A DNA stretch of 64,000 nucleotides from Streptomyces sp. SLBN-31 (lineage in GTDB: Bacteria > Actinomycetota > Actinomycetes > Streptomycetales > Streptomycetaceae). The notes beneath the pieces are model-generated. The model saw only the letters and a list, made by a program, of their open reading frames with translations. It had not been told where the DNA came from and did no database searches. This document shows positions 1-8,204 of this stretch, piece by piece; positions within the stretch are counted from its first letter, which is position 1, and the number at the start of each line of letters is the position of its first letter. Where the stretch lies: positions 1,178,001-1,242,000 of the forward strand of contig NZ_VFNC01000002.1 of NCBI RefSeq assembly GCF_006715395.1. The letters are read 5' to 3'. The position numbers were made by a program, and so were the translations under genes.

Positions 1-1264
1 CGGTGGCGTAGCGCGTCTTCTTGGCGGCCCTGCGGGCCTCGTGCAGGGCCTTGTCGAGGTCCTTCCCCGGCGGCAGGTCCAGCGCGTGCGCCATGCGCGC
101 TGCCAGGCGGTCGTACTCCTTGAGGATCGCCTTGGGCATCGCCTTGCGCGGCTTGCGGCCTGCCTTGCGGCGCAGTGGGGGCTGCTGGGTCAGCGTGGCG
201 AGGGAGTCCAGCAGGGCGAGGTAGCGGGGCGAGTTCAGGGCGTCGAGGGTGCGTCGGCGCCCCTCGGCGGTACCGGCGACGTGCCACGCCTTCAGCCGGG
301 CGGCGACCGGTCCGAGGACCAGCTCCGGGGGCGCGGCGCCGACGCGCGCGTCGAGGCGTTCTTCGAGGACCTCGCGGTCGCGGGCCTCGGCCAGCTCCCC
401 GCCCAGCCATTTCAGGTCCTCGCGGATCGGGTCGGTGATCTCCCGGTCCAGTACGGACCGGTACGACCGCAGGACGCTGCGCAGCCGGCGGCAGGCGACG
501 CGGAACTTGTGGACCGAGTCGGGCAGGTCGCGCCGTACCGCGGGATCGAGGGCCACGAGGGTGCGCACCTGCTCGTCGACGTAGCGGAGGACCTTGTCTC
601 CCGCCGAGCCGGGTACGACCCGCTCGGCGCGGGCGTCCGGCAGGCGTGGCGCGCTGAGTCCCGTCTCCTCCAGGGCCCGGGCCAGCTTGGAGGGGTGGGC
701 CGCCCGTTCGATGCCGCTCTTGCGCAGCGCCTTCTCCACGAGGTCCAGCACCGCGGGATCGGCGTCCTCGGCGAGCTCGACCTCCATCTCGGTCCAGGCG
801 GCCAGGGTGGTGGTGCCGCCCAGGGACTCGGCGCGGACGCTGTCGACGGTCAGCTCGGCCAGCACCTTCTCGTCGGGACCGACGAGGTGCCGGGTGCTGC
901 GGGTGGACCGGACACGGACGACGGGGGCCAGCGGCGCCCCGCGGGTGCGGGAGAGGGCGAGGTCGCGCAGGTCGTCCGGGACCGTCTGGGACAGCGGCGC
1001 CTGGACCTCCTCCCGGCTGTCTCCGGCAAGGGGCAGCTTCAGGTGCCAGCCGGCATCGGGCCCGCCCGTCCTGCGCCGCAGCGTGGCCGACGCGCCGGCC
1101 AGGCGCAGGTCCTCGGTGTCGTGGTACACGGCGTCCAGGTCCTCGGAACCCCGCTCCACGACCGACACCACGCCGTCCGCGCCGGTGAGTTCGCGGAGCC
1201 ACGCCGTGTCGCCGGCCGACGGAGCGGCGTACTTTCGCTCTGTCTCACGCTTCGACTGGGTCAT
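1..1264 (-). CDS. CYTH and CHAD domain protein (3' end beyond the window)
   Basis: The reverse frame begins at ATG 1264 and stays open to the left edge, so the C-terminus is missing. The first residues, MTQSKRETERKYAAP, contain the ExExK signature (ETERK) of CYTH triphosphate-tunnel enzymes, which bind or cleave triphosphate groups with a divalent metal. From about residue 215 the protein becomes an Arg/Lys/His-rich helical region (VHKFRVACRRLRSVLRSYR, then HEARRAAKKTRYA at the edge), typical of CHAD domains, which bind polyphosphate. The domain order CYTH then CHAD is common in actinobacteria and suggests a polyphosphate-associated enzyme. The start is the first ATG and places the CYTH motif at the expected N-terminal position. 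The actual substrate cannot be told from sequence. Confidence 0.9.
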   Translation of the reverse strand, partial: MTQSKRETERKYAAPSAGDTAWLRELTGADGVVSVVERGSEDLDAVYHDTEDLRLAGASATLRRRTGGPDAGWHLKLPLAGDSREEVQAPLSQTVPDDLRDLALSRTRGAPLAPVVRVRSTRSTRHLVGPDEKVLAELTVDSVRAESLGGTTTLAAWTEMEVELAEDADPAVLDLVEKALRKSGIERAAHPSKLARALEETGLSAPRLPDARAERVVPGSAGDKVLRYVDEQVRTLVALDPAVRRDLPDSVHKFRVACRRLRSVLRSYRSVLDREITDPIREDLKWLGGELAEARDREVLEERLDARVGAAPPELVLGPVAARLKAWHVAGTAEGRRRTLDALNSPRYLALLDSLATLTQQPPLRRKAGRKPRKAMPKAILKEYDRLAARMAHALDLPPGKDLDKALHEARRAAKKTRYAT

Positions 1265-1362
1265 ATATGTCGCGTGGCCGCATCCGGGCCGCTCAAACAC
1301 CCCGCGGGCCTCGCTCACCTACGCGGCCGTGCCGCACGGGCGGGGAGCGGAGGGGCGCGGAT

Positions 1363-1902
1363 TCAGCGGGGTGTTCTGGCGAAGGTGTACGGCGCGGAGA
1401 CGAACGAGCTGTGATGGTCGGCCGCGCGCAGGGCGGCCGTCAGGCGCTCGCGCGGCTTGAGGCCGAGCCCGGCCGTGGCGTGCAGGGCGCCCAGCGCCAG
1501 GTCGTCGCCGCAGCCCACGGCTGCGTAGCCCGCGGCGGGCTCGCCGACCTGGTAGTCGTCGTGGATCTCGAAGAGTCGGCCCTGGACGCCGACGAGGAAG
1601 GCGCCGGCCTGTTCCTGTTCGGAGTCCTTGCGGGCCCATCCGCCCTCCTTGAGGCAGGTGCGCACCGCGTCGACGAAGGTCGTGACCATGAAACGGTCGA
1701 GATCGCCCTCGGGGTGCGGGGCCTGGAAGGCGTGGTGCAGGAGCTGGCCCATGCGGAACGAGGTGGTGAAGCCGAGTACGTAGGGGCCGTTGGTGAAGAC
1801 CTTCGGGTCGCGGCGGATGGTGAGCTGCGAGCCGCTGCTGCCCGCGGAATCGCCCGCGAGGTGGACGCGCCGTCGATGGACCAGGCCGACGATGACGGTC
1901 AA
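1363..1902 (-). CDS. Ntn-hydrolase-like protein (proteasome-fold family), function unknown
   Basis: A 179-residue protein beginning TVIVGLVHRRRVHLAGDSAG. The pattern of a short beta strand, a residue pair such as DSAG, and later YVLGFTTSFRMGQLL resembles proteasome-fold (Ntn-hydrolase) proteins of unknown role in actinobacteria and phages. I chose TTG 1902 because GGAGGTGG sits directly upstream and the frame above it is repetitive. It lies about 100 bp downstream of the CYTH-CHAD start on the same strand, but that gap has no clear terminator, so co-transcription is open. No signal peptide or membrane segment is visible. The catalytic N-terminal nucleophile is not obvious: Thr follows the initiator, which would fit only if the initiator is removed. 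Confidence 0.7.
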   Translation of the reverse strand: MTVIVGLVHRRRVHLAGDSAGSSGSQLTIRRDPKVFTNGPYVLGFTTSFRMGQLLHHAFQAPHPEGDLDRFMVTTFVDAVRTCLKEGGWARKDSEQEQAGAFLVGVQGRLFEIHDDYQVGEPAAGYAAVGCGDDLALGALHATAGLGLKPRERLTAALRAADHHSSFVSAPYTFARTPR

Positions 1903-1989
1903 GTCACCACCTCCACGCGTTCGTTGGGACTTCGCAGTGCTCCATGGTCTCGTTCTGCCCGCCGGCCGGGCGGATCTACCGCTTCCGTG

Positions 1990-2332
1990 CCCTTCCCGGA
2001 AGCCGCCGCGCCCTTCCCGAAAGCGCTCCGCGTCCTTCCCGGAAGCGTGCCGTCTCCCTCCCGGAAGGGTGCCGCCTCCCTCCCGAAAGCCAGCCGCCCC
2101 CTCCCGAAAGCGCGCCGCCCCCTCCCGAAAGCGCGCCGCCTCCCTCCCGGAAGCCAGCCGCCTCCCTCCCGGAAGCCACGCCGCCTCCCTCCCAAAAGCG
2201 CGCCGTCTCCCTCCCGAAAGCCAGCCACCTCCCTCCCGAAAGCCAGCCGCCCCCCTCCCGAAAGCGCGCCGCCTCCCTCCCGAAAGCCAGCCACCTCCCT
2301 CCCGGAAGCCACGCCGCCTCCCTCCCGGATGC
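1990..2332. repeat. Tandem array of about fifteen 22-bp repeats between divergent genes
   Basis: The gap between the Ntn-like gene (reverse) and the MFS gene (forward) holds an almost uninterrupted head-to-tail array. Each unit has the core CCTCCCGAAAGC or CCTCCCGGAAGC followed by CAGCCG, CGCGCCG or CACGCCG. Most units are 22 bp, with a few of 20, 21 or 23 bp. The left units are more diverged (CCTTCCCGGAAGC) and the right units nearly identical, which suggests growth by unequal exchange. The array stops just before the MFS promoter. Two helical turns per unit would put every core on one face of the DNA. Confidence 0.9.
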
Positions 2333-2343
2333 GAACCCCGCCC

Positions 2344-2373
2344 TTGTCCCCGCCGTCGGACCTCGCCTAGCCT
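2344..2373 (+). promoter_or_regulatory. Promoter of the MFS gene, leaderless
   Basis: TTGTCC at 2344-2349 and TAGCCT at 2368-2373 are separated by 18 bp. The GTG start at 2380 lies six bases after the -10 box, so transcription probably starts on the start codon. The promoter sits immediately downstream of the 22-bp repeat array. Confidence 0.55.
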
Positions 2374-2379
2374 GAGTTT

Positions 2380-3588
2380 GTGCCGCAAGTAAACAAAGCC
2401 CGATCGCACAGCGCCGTGCCGGGCCCCCGCAGCGACCTCGCCCGGCTCCGTGTCGTCCTCACGGTCTTCTTCGCCCTCGACGGCTTCGTCTTCGCCGGCT
2501 GGGTCGTCCGCATCCCCGCGATCAAACAGCAGACGGGCGCCTCCGCCAGCGCCCTCGGTCTGGCCCTGCTCGGCGTCTCCGCCGGCGCGGTCGTCACGAT
2601 GATGCTCACCGGCCGCCTCTGCCGGCGCTTCGGCAGCCACCCGGTCACCGTCGTCTGCGGCGTCCTGCTCTCGCTGAGCGTCGCGCTGCCCCCGCACACC
2701 CACTCGGCGCTCGCCCTGGGCCTCGTCCTCCTGCTCTTCGGCGCCGCCTACGGCGGCATCAACGTCGCCTTCAACAGCGCGGCCGTCGACCTCGTCACCA
2801 CACTGCGCCGGCCGATCATGCCCAGTTTCCATGCCGCGTTCAGCCTGGGCGGCATGATCGGCGCCGGGCTCGGCGGGCTGGTCGCCGGGCAGCTCTCCCC
2901 CGCGTGGCACCTATTCGGCCTGACCCTCGTCGGGCTGCTGGTGACCGCCGTCGCCGGACGCGCCCTGCTGCGCATCGAGCCGCCCCGACCCGCCGACCGG
3001 CCGGCCGACGCCCCGTACGACGGCCCACGCCGACCGGACGCCCGCACCCGTGGGCTGGTCGTCGTCTTCGGCCTCATCGCCCTGTGCACGGCGTACGGCG
3101 AGGGCGCCATGGCCGACTGGGGCGCCCTGCACCTCGAACAGGACCTCGGCGGCTCCCCCGGGGCCGCCGCCCTCGGGTACTCCTGCTTCGCGCTCGCCAT
3201 GACGGCCGGGCGGCTGACCGGCACGACCCTGCTCGAACGGCTCGGCCGTACCCGTACCGTCGTCGTCGGCGGGAGCACCGCCGCGGCCGGCATGCTGACC
3301 GGGGCCCTGGCGCCCTCCCTCTGGGCGGCGCTGGTGGGCTTCGCCGTCACCGGCCTCGGCCTCGCCAACCTCTTCCCGGTCGCCGTGGAACGCGCCGGGA
3401 CGCTCGCGGGCCCCAGCGGGGTCGCGATCGCCTCCACCCTCGGCTACGGCGGCATGCTGCTGGGCCCGCCGGCCATCGGCTTCATGGCGGACTGGTTCTC
3501 GCTTCCCGCGGCGCTGACCAGCGTCGCGATACTGGCCGCGGTCGCCGCGCTCATCGGCTTCGCGACCCGGCGGGCGACGGCGCCCTGA
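2380..3588 (+). CDS. MFS transporter, 12-segment type
   Basis: A 402-residue integral membrane protein with about twelve hydrophobic segments in two halves split by a hydrophilic loop near residues 200-225 (RPADRPADAPYDGPRRPDAR). The segment after helix 2 carries the MFS loop pattern GRLCRRFGSHPV, and AYGGINVAFNSAAVDL with MPSFHAAFSLGGMIGAGLGG matches the FucP/YfkF-like branch seen in Streptomyces. The substrate is unknown. The start is GTG 2380, placed by the promoter six bases upstream; the first codons (CCG CAA GTA AAC AAA) are AT-richer than the rest, as is usual for leaderless starts. The divergent repeat array upstream is the likely control region. Confidence 0.85.
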   Translation: MPQVNKARSHSAVPGPRSDLARLRVVLTVFFALDGFVFAGWVVRIPAIKQQTGASASALGLALLGVSAGAVVTMMLTGRLCRRFGSHPVTVVCGVLLSLSVALPPHTHSALALGLVLLLFGAAYGGINVAFNSAAVDLVTTLRRPIMPSFHAAFSLGGMIGAGLGGLVAGQLSPAWHLFGLTLVGLLVTAVAGRALLRIEPPRPADRPADAPYDGPRRPDARTRGLVVVFGLIALCTAYGEGAMADWGALHLEQDLGGSPGAAALGYSCFALAMTAGRLTGTTLLERLGRTRTVVVGGSTAAAGMLTGALAPSLWAALVGFAVTGLGLANLFPVAVERAGTLAGPSGVAIASTLGYGGMLLGPPAIGFMADWFSLPAALTSVAILAAVAALIGFATRRATAP

Positions 3589-3613
3589 CCCGGCCCGGCG
3601 GTTCCGGACGCGG

Positions 3614-4378
3614 TCAGCGGTCCCGCAGTCGTACGAGGTGGTACAGCACCGGTATCGCGGTGGTGTGGTTCTCCCGCAGCGTGGGCCGCAGGAAGCGGTA
3701 GAAGCTCGGCTTGCCGAACTGGCGCAGCGCCGCGGCGGGCAGGCTGAGGTCCCAGCGGGCGTGGGCGACGTGGGTGTAGGGCGAGGCGTCGGCGTCGAGG
3801 GGTTCGAGCAGCAGGGCGTTGTCCAGGCCGGTCTCGGTGGCGTACCAGCCGGTGAGGTGCTCCCAGAGTTCGGCGACGCGTCGCGGGTCCTCGCCGGCGA
3901 GGTAGTGGAAGAGGAACAGTCCCTGCCGGGTGCGGTCGACGTCGGCCACGCACTTGCCGCAGCGGGCGGTGAGCACCTGCATCTCCCGGCCGTGGTGTTC
4001 GAGTCGTCTGCGCAGGTCGCGGTAGGCGGCGGTGCGCTGCACGGCCGGGATGTCCTGCGGCGTCCTGGTCTCCACGAGCACGGCCACGTCGTGGGGGGCG
4101 CGGGGCGGCCCGTCCGGTGGGTTCCAGCCGATCGCCGGTGCCGTGGCGGCCGCCCGGTACACGCTGGCCCGCTTGACCTCGGCCAGGCTGGCCAGGTCCT
4201 CGGCCTCGGCGCGCAGCATGTCGAGCAGGAGCGCCCGGTCGCGGTGGTGGCCCGGCCTGCCGGGTCCGGCCGCCGACGGCAGGAGCGTCGCGGCGAGGTG
4301 GAGGTAGCCCGACGGCGGCGGCTCGGTGAGCGGGGCCGGGTGGAACTTCGGGCGGGGGTGGACGAGGGTGACGCTCAT
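3614..4378 (-). CDS. Conserved hypothetical protein
   Basis: A 254-residue soluble protein that I do not recognise. It begins MSVTLVHPRPKFHPAPLTEP; this ATG was chosen because GGGAG lies about eight bases upstream. Visible features are TARCGKCVADVDRTRQGLFL with a CxxC pair, FLFHYLAGEDPRRVAELWEHLTGWY, and a C-terminal FGKPSFYRFLRPTLRENHTT. No membrane segment or signal peptide is seen. It converges on the MFS gene with a 25-bp gap. The CxxC and the phrase about substrate-like aromatic residues near the end are the only clues, and I infer no function from them. Confidence 0.7.
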   Translation of the reverse strand: MSVTLVHPRPKFHPAPLTEPPPSGYLHLAATLLPSAAGPGRPGHHRDRALLLDMLRAEAEDLASLAEVKRASVYRAAATAPAIGWNPPDGPPRAPHDVAVLVETRTPQDIPAVQRTAAYRDLRRRLEHHGREMQVLTARCGKCVADVDRTRQGLFLFHYLAGEDPRRVAELWEHLTGWYATETGLDNALLLEPLDADASPYTHVAHARWDLSLPAAALRQFGKPSFYRFLRPTLRENHTTAIPVLYHLVRLRDR

Positions 4379-4491
4379 GGGATCTCCCGCGGGGCGGTGT
4401 CTTCCCTGGTGTCCTGGCACCTACCCGATGGCAGCCGCCTCACGCCCCCGCCACGGCCCCGGCCCACTCGCGGCGCCGCGCTCATCCGCAG

Positions 4492-4800
4492 GGGTTCCTC
4501 TCCGCGTTCGCCGCTCTGCCCGACCGCTCCAGCGGCATCGCCTCCGCCCTGACGGATTTGGCCGCGGACACGTCACTCTTCTCCGCCCCGGGCGTCCTGG
4601 GACCGTTCCGCCGGGTGGCCGCCACGGTGCCGGCCCGCGGCGCCTTCCTCGCCGAGCGCGGCATCGCCCCGGACGCCGTCCTCACCCTCGACGCCTTCCG
4701 TGAACTGCCCCTGTCCGATGTGGAGTCGAGGCCCCGCGGGGCGCGCACCCCCGGCTGGCGAAAATGCCTGCGGTCCCCTGCCCGGACCGACGTACTCTGA
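4492..4800 (+). pseudogene. Remnant resembling the N-terminus of a phenylacetate-CoA-ligase-type enzyme
   Basis: A frame of about 100 codons reads FLSAFAALPDRSSGIASAL and then FRRVAATVPARGAFLAERGI-APDAVLTLDAFRELPL. This follows the pattern of the start of PaaK-type adenylate-forming enzymes, where a helix ending in AFLAERGI is followed by a phrase such as DFRELPLT. After that point similarity ends (SDVESRPRGARTPGW) and the frame stops at 4800. The ATP-binding and AMP-binding motifs of the family are absent, so if the relationship is right this is a truncated relic. A small independent gene starting near 4558 is the alternative. Confidence 0.4.
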
Positions 4801-4827
4801 CCTCCGCTGTCTGCCGAGGGAGAACAC

Positions 4828-7272
4828 ATGGGGATCCGTAGCCTGACCCGTAGCGAAGCCGAGCGACGGGCCGCGCTGCTCACGGTCGAGCGGTACGACG
4901 TGGAGATCGACCTCACCGCTCTGCCCACCGGGCCGGAGGTCCGCTGCGTCTCCACCATCACCTTCACCTGCCACGAGGCGGGCGCCGAGACCTTCGTGGA
5001 CTGCGCGGCCCAGGTGCGCGGCGCCACGCTGAACGGCGCCGCACTCGCCCCCGGTGACGACGGCCGCATCCCGCTGCCCGCCCTGGCCGGGCACAACGTG
5101 CTGCGCGTGGAGAGCGTCCAGTCCGACACGGCCGCCGGTCCGGGGGTGCACCGGGCCGTCGATCCCGCGGACGGCGAGGTCTACGTGTGGATGAGCTTCG
5201 AGCCGGACGAGGCCCGGTTCGTGTGGGCGTGCTTCGACCAGCCCGACCTCAAGGCCCCGCACGCCTTCACGGTCACGGCCCCGGCCGCCTGGACCGTGAC
5301 CAGCAACTCCGGTGACGCCCGCGTCGAGGACCTGGGCGGGTCCCGGCGCTGGACCTACCCGGACACCCCGCCGCTGTCGGTGTACAACACCGTCGTCAAC
5401 GCGGGCCCCTTCCACGAGATCCGCCGCGAGGCCGACGGCCGCGACCTGGGCCTGTACGCCCGCCGCTCGCTCGCCGAGGTCCTCGACCGCGACGCCGACG
5501 AGATCTTCACCCTCACCCGCCAGGGCCTCGCCTTCTACGGCGAGGCCTTCGCCATGCCGTTCCCGCAGCGCCGCTACGACCAGGTGTTCATGCCGGAGTT
5601 CGGCGGCGCGATGGAGAACTACGGCTGCGTGACCTGGTCGGACGCCTTCCTGCGGCGGGCCGAACCGACGCCCGCCGAGCGGGAGTTGCTCGCCGTCGTG
5701 CTGCTGCACGAGATGGCGCACATGTGGTTCGGCAACATCGTCACCATGCGCTGGTGGGACGACCTGTGGCTGAACGAGGCGTTCGCGGAGTTCGCCTGTC
5801 ACTGGGCAGCCGAGGGCGCCACCCGCTACACCGACGCGTGGGCGGGCCATCTGGCGGCCGACAAGCTCAGGGCGTACCTGGCCGACCAGGGTCCCGCCTC
5901 GCACCCGATCCACCAGCCCATCCACGACGTCGCCCAGGCCGCGTCCATCTTCGACAGCATCACCTACCCCAAGGGCGCCTCCGTCCTGCAGCAGCTCATG
6001 ACGTACGTCGGCGAGGACCGCTTCCGGGCGGGCATGGCCGCCTACTTCGCCCGCCACGCCTGGGGCAACACCTCGCTCCAGGACCTCGTCGACGCCCTCG
6101 CCGAGGCCGGCGGGCGCGACCTGGACGCGTGGCGCGCCGCCTGGCTGGAGAGGGCGGGCACCGACCGGTTCTCCCTGGAGCGGGACGGCGAGAGCGTGAC
6201 GCTGGTGGCCGCCGACACTCCTCGCCCGCAGGTGCTGGCCGTCGGCGCGTACCAGCGGAAGGGCGGTGACGGCGAGGCGCTGGAGCGCGCCGCGCTGGTG
6301 CGCGTCGAGGTGACCGGGTCCCGGACCCCCGTGACCGGCCTGCCGCCCACCGCGGACCTGCTGCTCGTCAACGACGACGACCTCACCTTCGCCACGACCC
6401 GCCCCGACCCCACGACGAGGGACGCCTTCTTCGGTACGGCGGCACAGCTGCCCACCGCCATCTCCCGTGGCGTGGCCGTGTCCACGGTGTGGGACATGCT
6501 GGTCACCGGCGAGGCCACGGCGGCGGAGGCCGGACGGTGCGTCACCGCGGTGCTGTCGGCCGAGACGTCCGACGCCGTGATCGAGCCGTATCTGGACCTC
6601 GCCGCGAACATCGCCGAACTGTGGGCGCCGCCCGCCGAGCGCGCCGGGCTGACGGCGGCGGTGGCCGCGGCCTGTCGCGAACTGGCCGCGGACCCCGGCC
6701 GCCGGCAGGTGGCGCTGCGCGGTCTGGCCCGCACCGCGACGGGCCCGGACGACCTGGCCTGGCTGCGCGAGCGGGCGGGCGACGACGTGGACCTGCGCTG
6801 GCGTGCGCTGGTCCGCGAGGCGGAGCTGGGCGGGGACGTCGCCGCCGAGACCGCGCTGCTGCTCGAACACGATCCGGACCCCGACGCCCGGATCCGCGCC
6901 CTCGCCGTACGCGCCGCCCGGCCCGACGCCGCAGCGAAGGCCGAGGTCTGGCAGCGGCTGGCCGTGGACCGCGAGGTCCCCGTCTCCGCGGTCGGCCAGA
7001 TCGCGACGGCCTTCTGGCGCCCGGACCAGGACGATCTGCTGGCCCCCTACACCCAGCTGTACCTGGAGGCGATCCCCCAGCTGCACGTCGGCGGGATGAT
7101 CCCGGCGATGGGCTACACCCGGCACCTGTTGTCCCCGTACGCCGTCGATGCCGACTACCTCGACAAGGCCCGCCAGGCCTCCGCCGAGGCGCCCCCGGTG
7201 GTCCGCACCACCCTCCTGGAGCGTTCGGACGCCATCGCCCGCATGCTCCGGGCCCGCGCCGGGGCCGCCTGA
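4828..7272 (+). CDS. pepN: Aminopeptidase N (M1 family)
   Basis: An 814-residue cytosolic zinc aminopeptidase that removes N-terminal residues from peptides. The substrate motif GGAMEN is at residues 259-264. The zinc site HEMAH is at 294-298 with the third ligand Glu317 in WLNEAF, giving the expected HExxH-18x-E spacing. Residues 1-190 form the beta-rich N-terminal domain (VSTITFTCHEAG), and the C-terminal half is the helical ERAP1-like domain (LRWRALVREAELGGDVAAE). The ATG at 4828 follows GAGGGAGAA. Length fits the actinobacterial family, which runs somewhat above 800 residues. It is convergent with the acetyltransferase gene across a hairpin terminator. Confidence 0.95.
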   Translation: MGIRSLTRSEAERRAALLTVERYDVEIDLTALPTGPEVRCVSTITFTCHEAGAETFVDCAAQVRGATLNGAALAPGDDGRIPLPALAGHNVLRVESVQSDTAAGPGVHRAVDPADGEVYVWMSFEPDEARFVWACFDQPDLKAPHAFTVTAPAAWTVTSNSGDARVEDLGGSRRWTYPDTPPLSVYNTVVNAGPFHEIRREADGRDLGLYARRSLAEVLDRDADEIFTLTRQGLAFYGEAFAMPFPQRRYDQVFMPEFGGAMENYGCVTWSDAFLRRAEPTPAERELLAVVLLHEMAHMWFGNIVTMRWWDDLWLNEAFAEFACHWAAEGATRYTDAWAGHLAADKLRAYLADQGPASHPIHQPIHDVAQAASIFDSITYPKGASVLQQLMTYVGEDRFRAGMAAYFARHAWGNTSLQDLVDALAEAGGRDLDAWRAAWLERAGTDRFSLERDGESVTLVAADTPRPQVLAVGAYQRKGGDGEALERAALVRVEVTGSRTPVTGLPPTADLLLVNDDDLTFATTRPDPTTRDAFFGTAAQLPTAISRGVAVSTVWDMLVTGEATAAEAGRCVTAVLSAETSDAVIEPYLDLAANIAELWAPPAERAGLTAAVAAACRELAADPGRRQVALRGLARTATGPDDLAWLRERAGDDVDLRWRALVREAELGGDVAAETALLLEHDPDPDARIRALAVRAARPDAAAKAEVWQRLAVDREVPVSAVGQIATAFWRPDQDDLLAPYTQLYLEAIPQLHVGGMIPAMGYTRHLLSPYAVDADYLDKARQASAEAPPVVRTTLLERSDAIARMLRARAGAA

Positions 7273-7298
7273 CGGACCCGGCCCCTTCGCCCACGCCC

Positions 7299-7325
7299 GG
7301 CCGGGACTCCTCGGGGATCCCGGCC
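7299..7325. terminator. Hairpin between convergent pepN and GNAT genes
   Basis: GGCCGGGA at 7299-7306 pairs perfectly with TCCCGGCC at 7318-7325 across an 11-base loop. There is no T-run, as is usual for Streptomyces terminators. Its place between two convergent stop codons suggests it serves both directions. Confidence 0.5.
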
Positions 7326-7336
7326 GCCGTCCGCCC

Positions 7337-7792
7337 TCAGGGGTTCCGGGCGGGGGCCGGGGCGCGCAGCATGAAGACGTCGACCGGGTCCTCGCTCTGC
7401 GGCTCGAAGCCGAACCGCTCGTAGAGGCGTCGCGCCGGGCTGCCCTGCAGCACGTTCAGGCGGACGGGGACACCGGCACGGTCGCACCGTCCCAGCAGTT
7501 CGCGCAGCACCGCCGATCCGATGCCGCGCCCCTGGAGAGGTGGGTCGAGGAGGAAGTGCTCCAGCCAGTGCGCGTCCTCGGCGGGCCGCAGGGCCACGCA
7601 GCCGGCGAACGCGCCGTCGACCTCGATGATCGAGGTGTGCGCCGGTTCGAATCCGTCCCGCAACCGCTGCCGCACCCGGTGCTCGTCGTACCGCCCGAGT
7701 CGCTCCAGATGGGGCCGCATCACCACGGCCCGCAACTCCACCACCGGCTCGAGATCCGCCCACGTCGCCGACCGTATGTCCCAGTCCTCCAT
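7337..7792 (-). CDS. GNAT-family N-acetyltransferase
   Basis: A 151-residue acetyl-CoA-dependent acyltransferase of unknown substrate. The acetyl-CoA pyrophosphate loop is visible as PPLQGRGIGSAVLRELL, preceded by the beta4 strand WLEHFLLDP and followed by RLNVLQGSPARRLYERFGF, a standard GNAT motif B. I chose ATG 7792 (MEDWDIRSATWADLEP) because TAGCGT lies seven bases upstream, consistent with a leaderless start; a GTG three codons further up is possible. It stands alone between a terminator and a VOC remnant. Confidence 0.88.
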   Translation of the reverse strand: MEDWDIRSATWADLEPVVELRAVVMRPHLERLGRYDEHRVRQRLRDGFEPAHTSIIEVDGAFAGCVALRPAEDAHWLEHFLLDPPLQGRGIGSAVLRELLGRCDRAGVPVRLNVLQGSPARRLYERFGFEPQSEDPVDVFMLRAPAPARNP

Positions 7793-7919
7793 GATCACCA
7801 CGCTAACGGGACGGACCGGGGCGGTACGCAGGCGTCCGTCATTCAGGACGGAGCCCGGCCTACTTGCCGCCTGGCGTCGGTGTCCTGCGAGCGATCCGGA
7901 AAGGCAGGGCCGTCATGTC

Positions 7920-8155
7920 CGAGCAGCGTCGAGGAAGGCCCCCGTGTCGTCGGTGACGACCCAGGGCGCGACCCCTTCGGCCACATCTGGTGGGTGGTCG
8001 CCCGCGTCGAGGACGTCTCCGAGGAGGAGATGTGGAAGCGGCTGCGGGAGCCTGGGTACGCCGAGGTCGTGCGCGTGTCCCTGGAAACGTTCGACGCCGA
8101 ACTCGGCGGCCGGAGCCGGGGGCGCGGCAGCGCCCCGGTGCGGACGACCGGCTGA
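7920..8155 (+). pseudogene. C-terminal remnant of a PhnB-like VOC/glyoxalase protein
   Basis: The frame ending at 8155 contains RDPFGHIWWVVARVEDVSEE followed by EMWKRLREPGYAEV. This matches the end of PhnB-like vicinal-oxygen-chelate proteins, where DPFGHxWW closes the fold. Family members are about 150 residues, but here only about the last 75 are recognisable and no start codon or N-terminal beta-alpha-beta-beta-beta module precedes them. The upstream sequence (7802-7920) shows no VOC similarity in any frame. I read it as a decayed gene. Confidence 0.6.
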
Positions 8156-8204
8156 CGGAACGGTCGCCTTCGGCCGGCCGCGCTCCGTCCGGCACAATCC
8201 CCTC

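Noticed and set aside
41..1414. A forward gene of 457 codons
   Set aside because: The reverse strand encodes a CYTH-CHAD protein with the ETERK motif and helical Arg-rich CHAD region.
1990..2332. A CRISPR array
   Set aside because: Units are contiguous 22-bp repeats with no unique spacers and no cas genes nearby.
4573..7125. An 850-codon reverse frame
   Set aside because: It is antisense to pepN, whose GGAMEN and HExxH motifs are intact.
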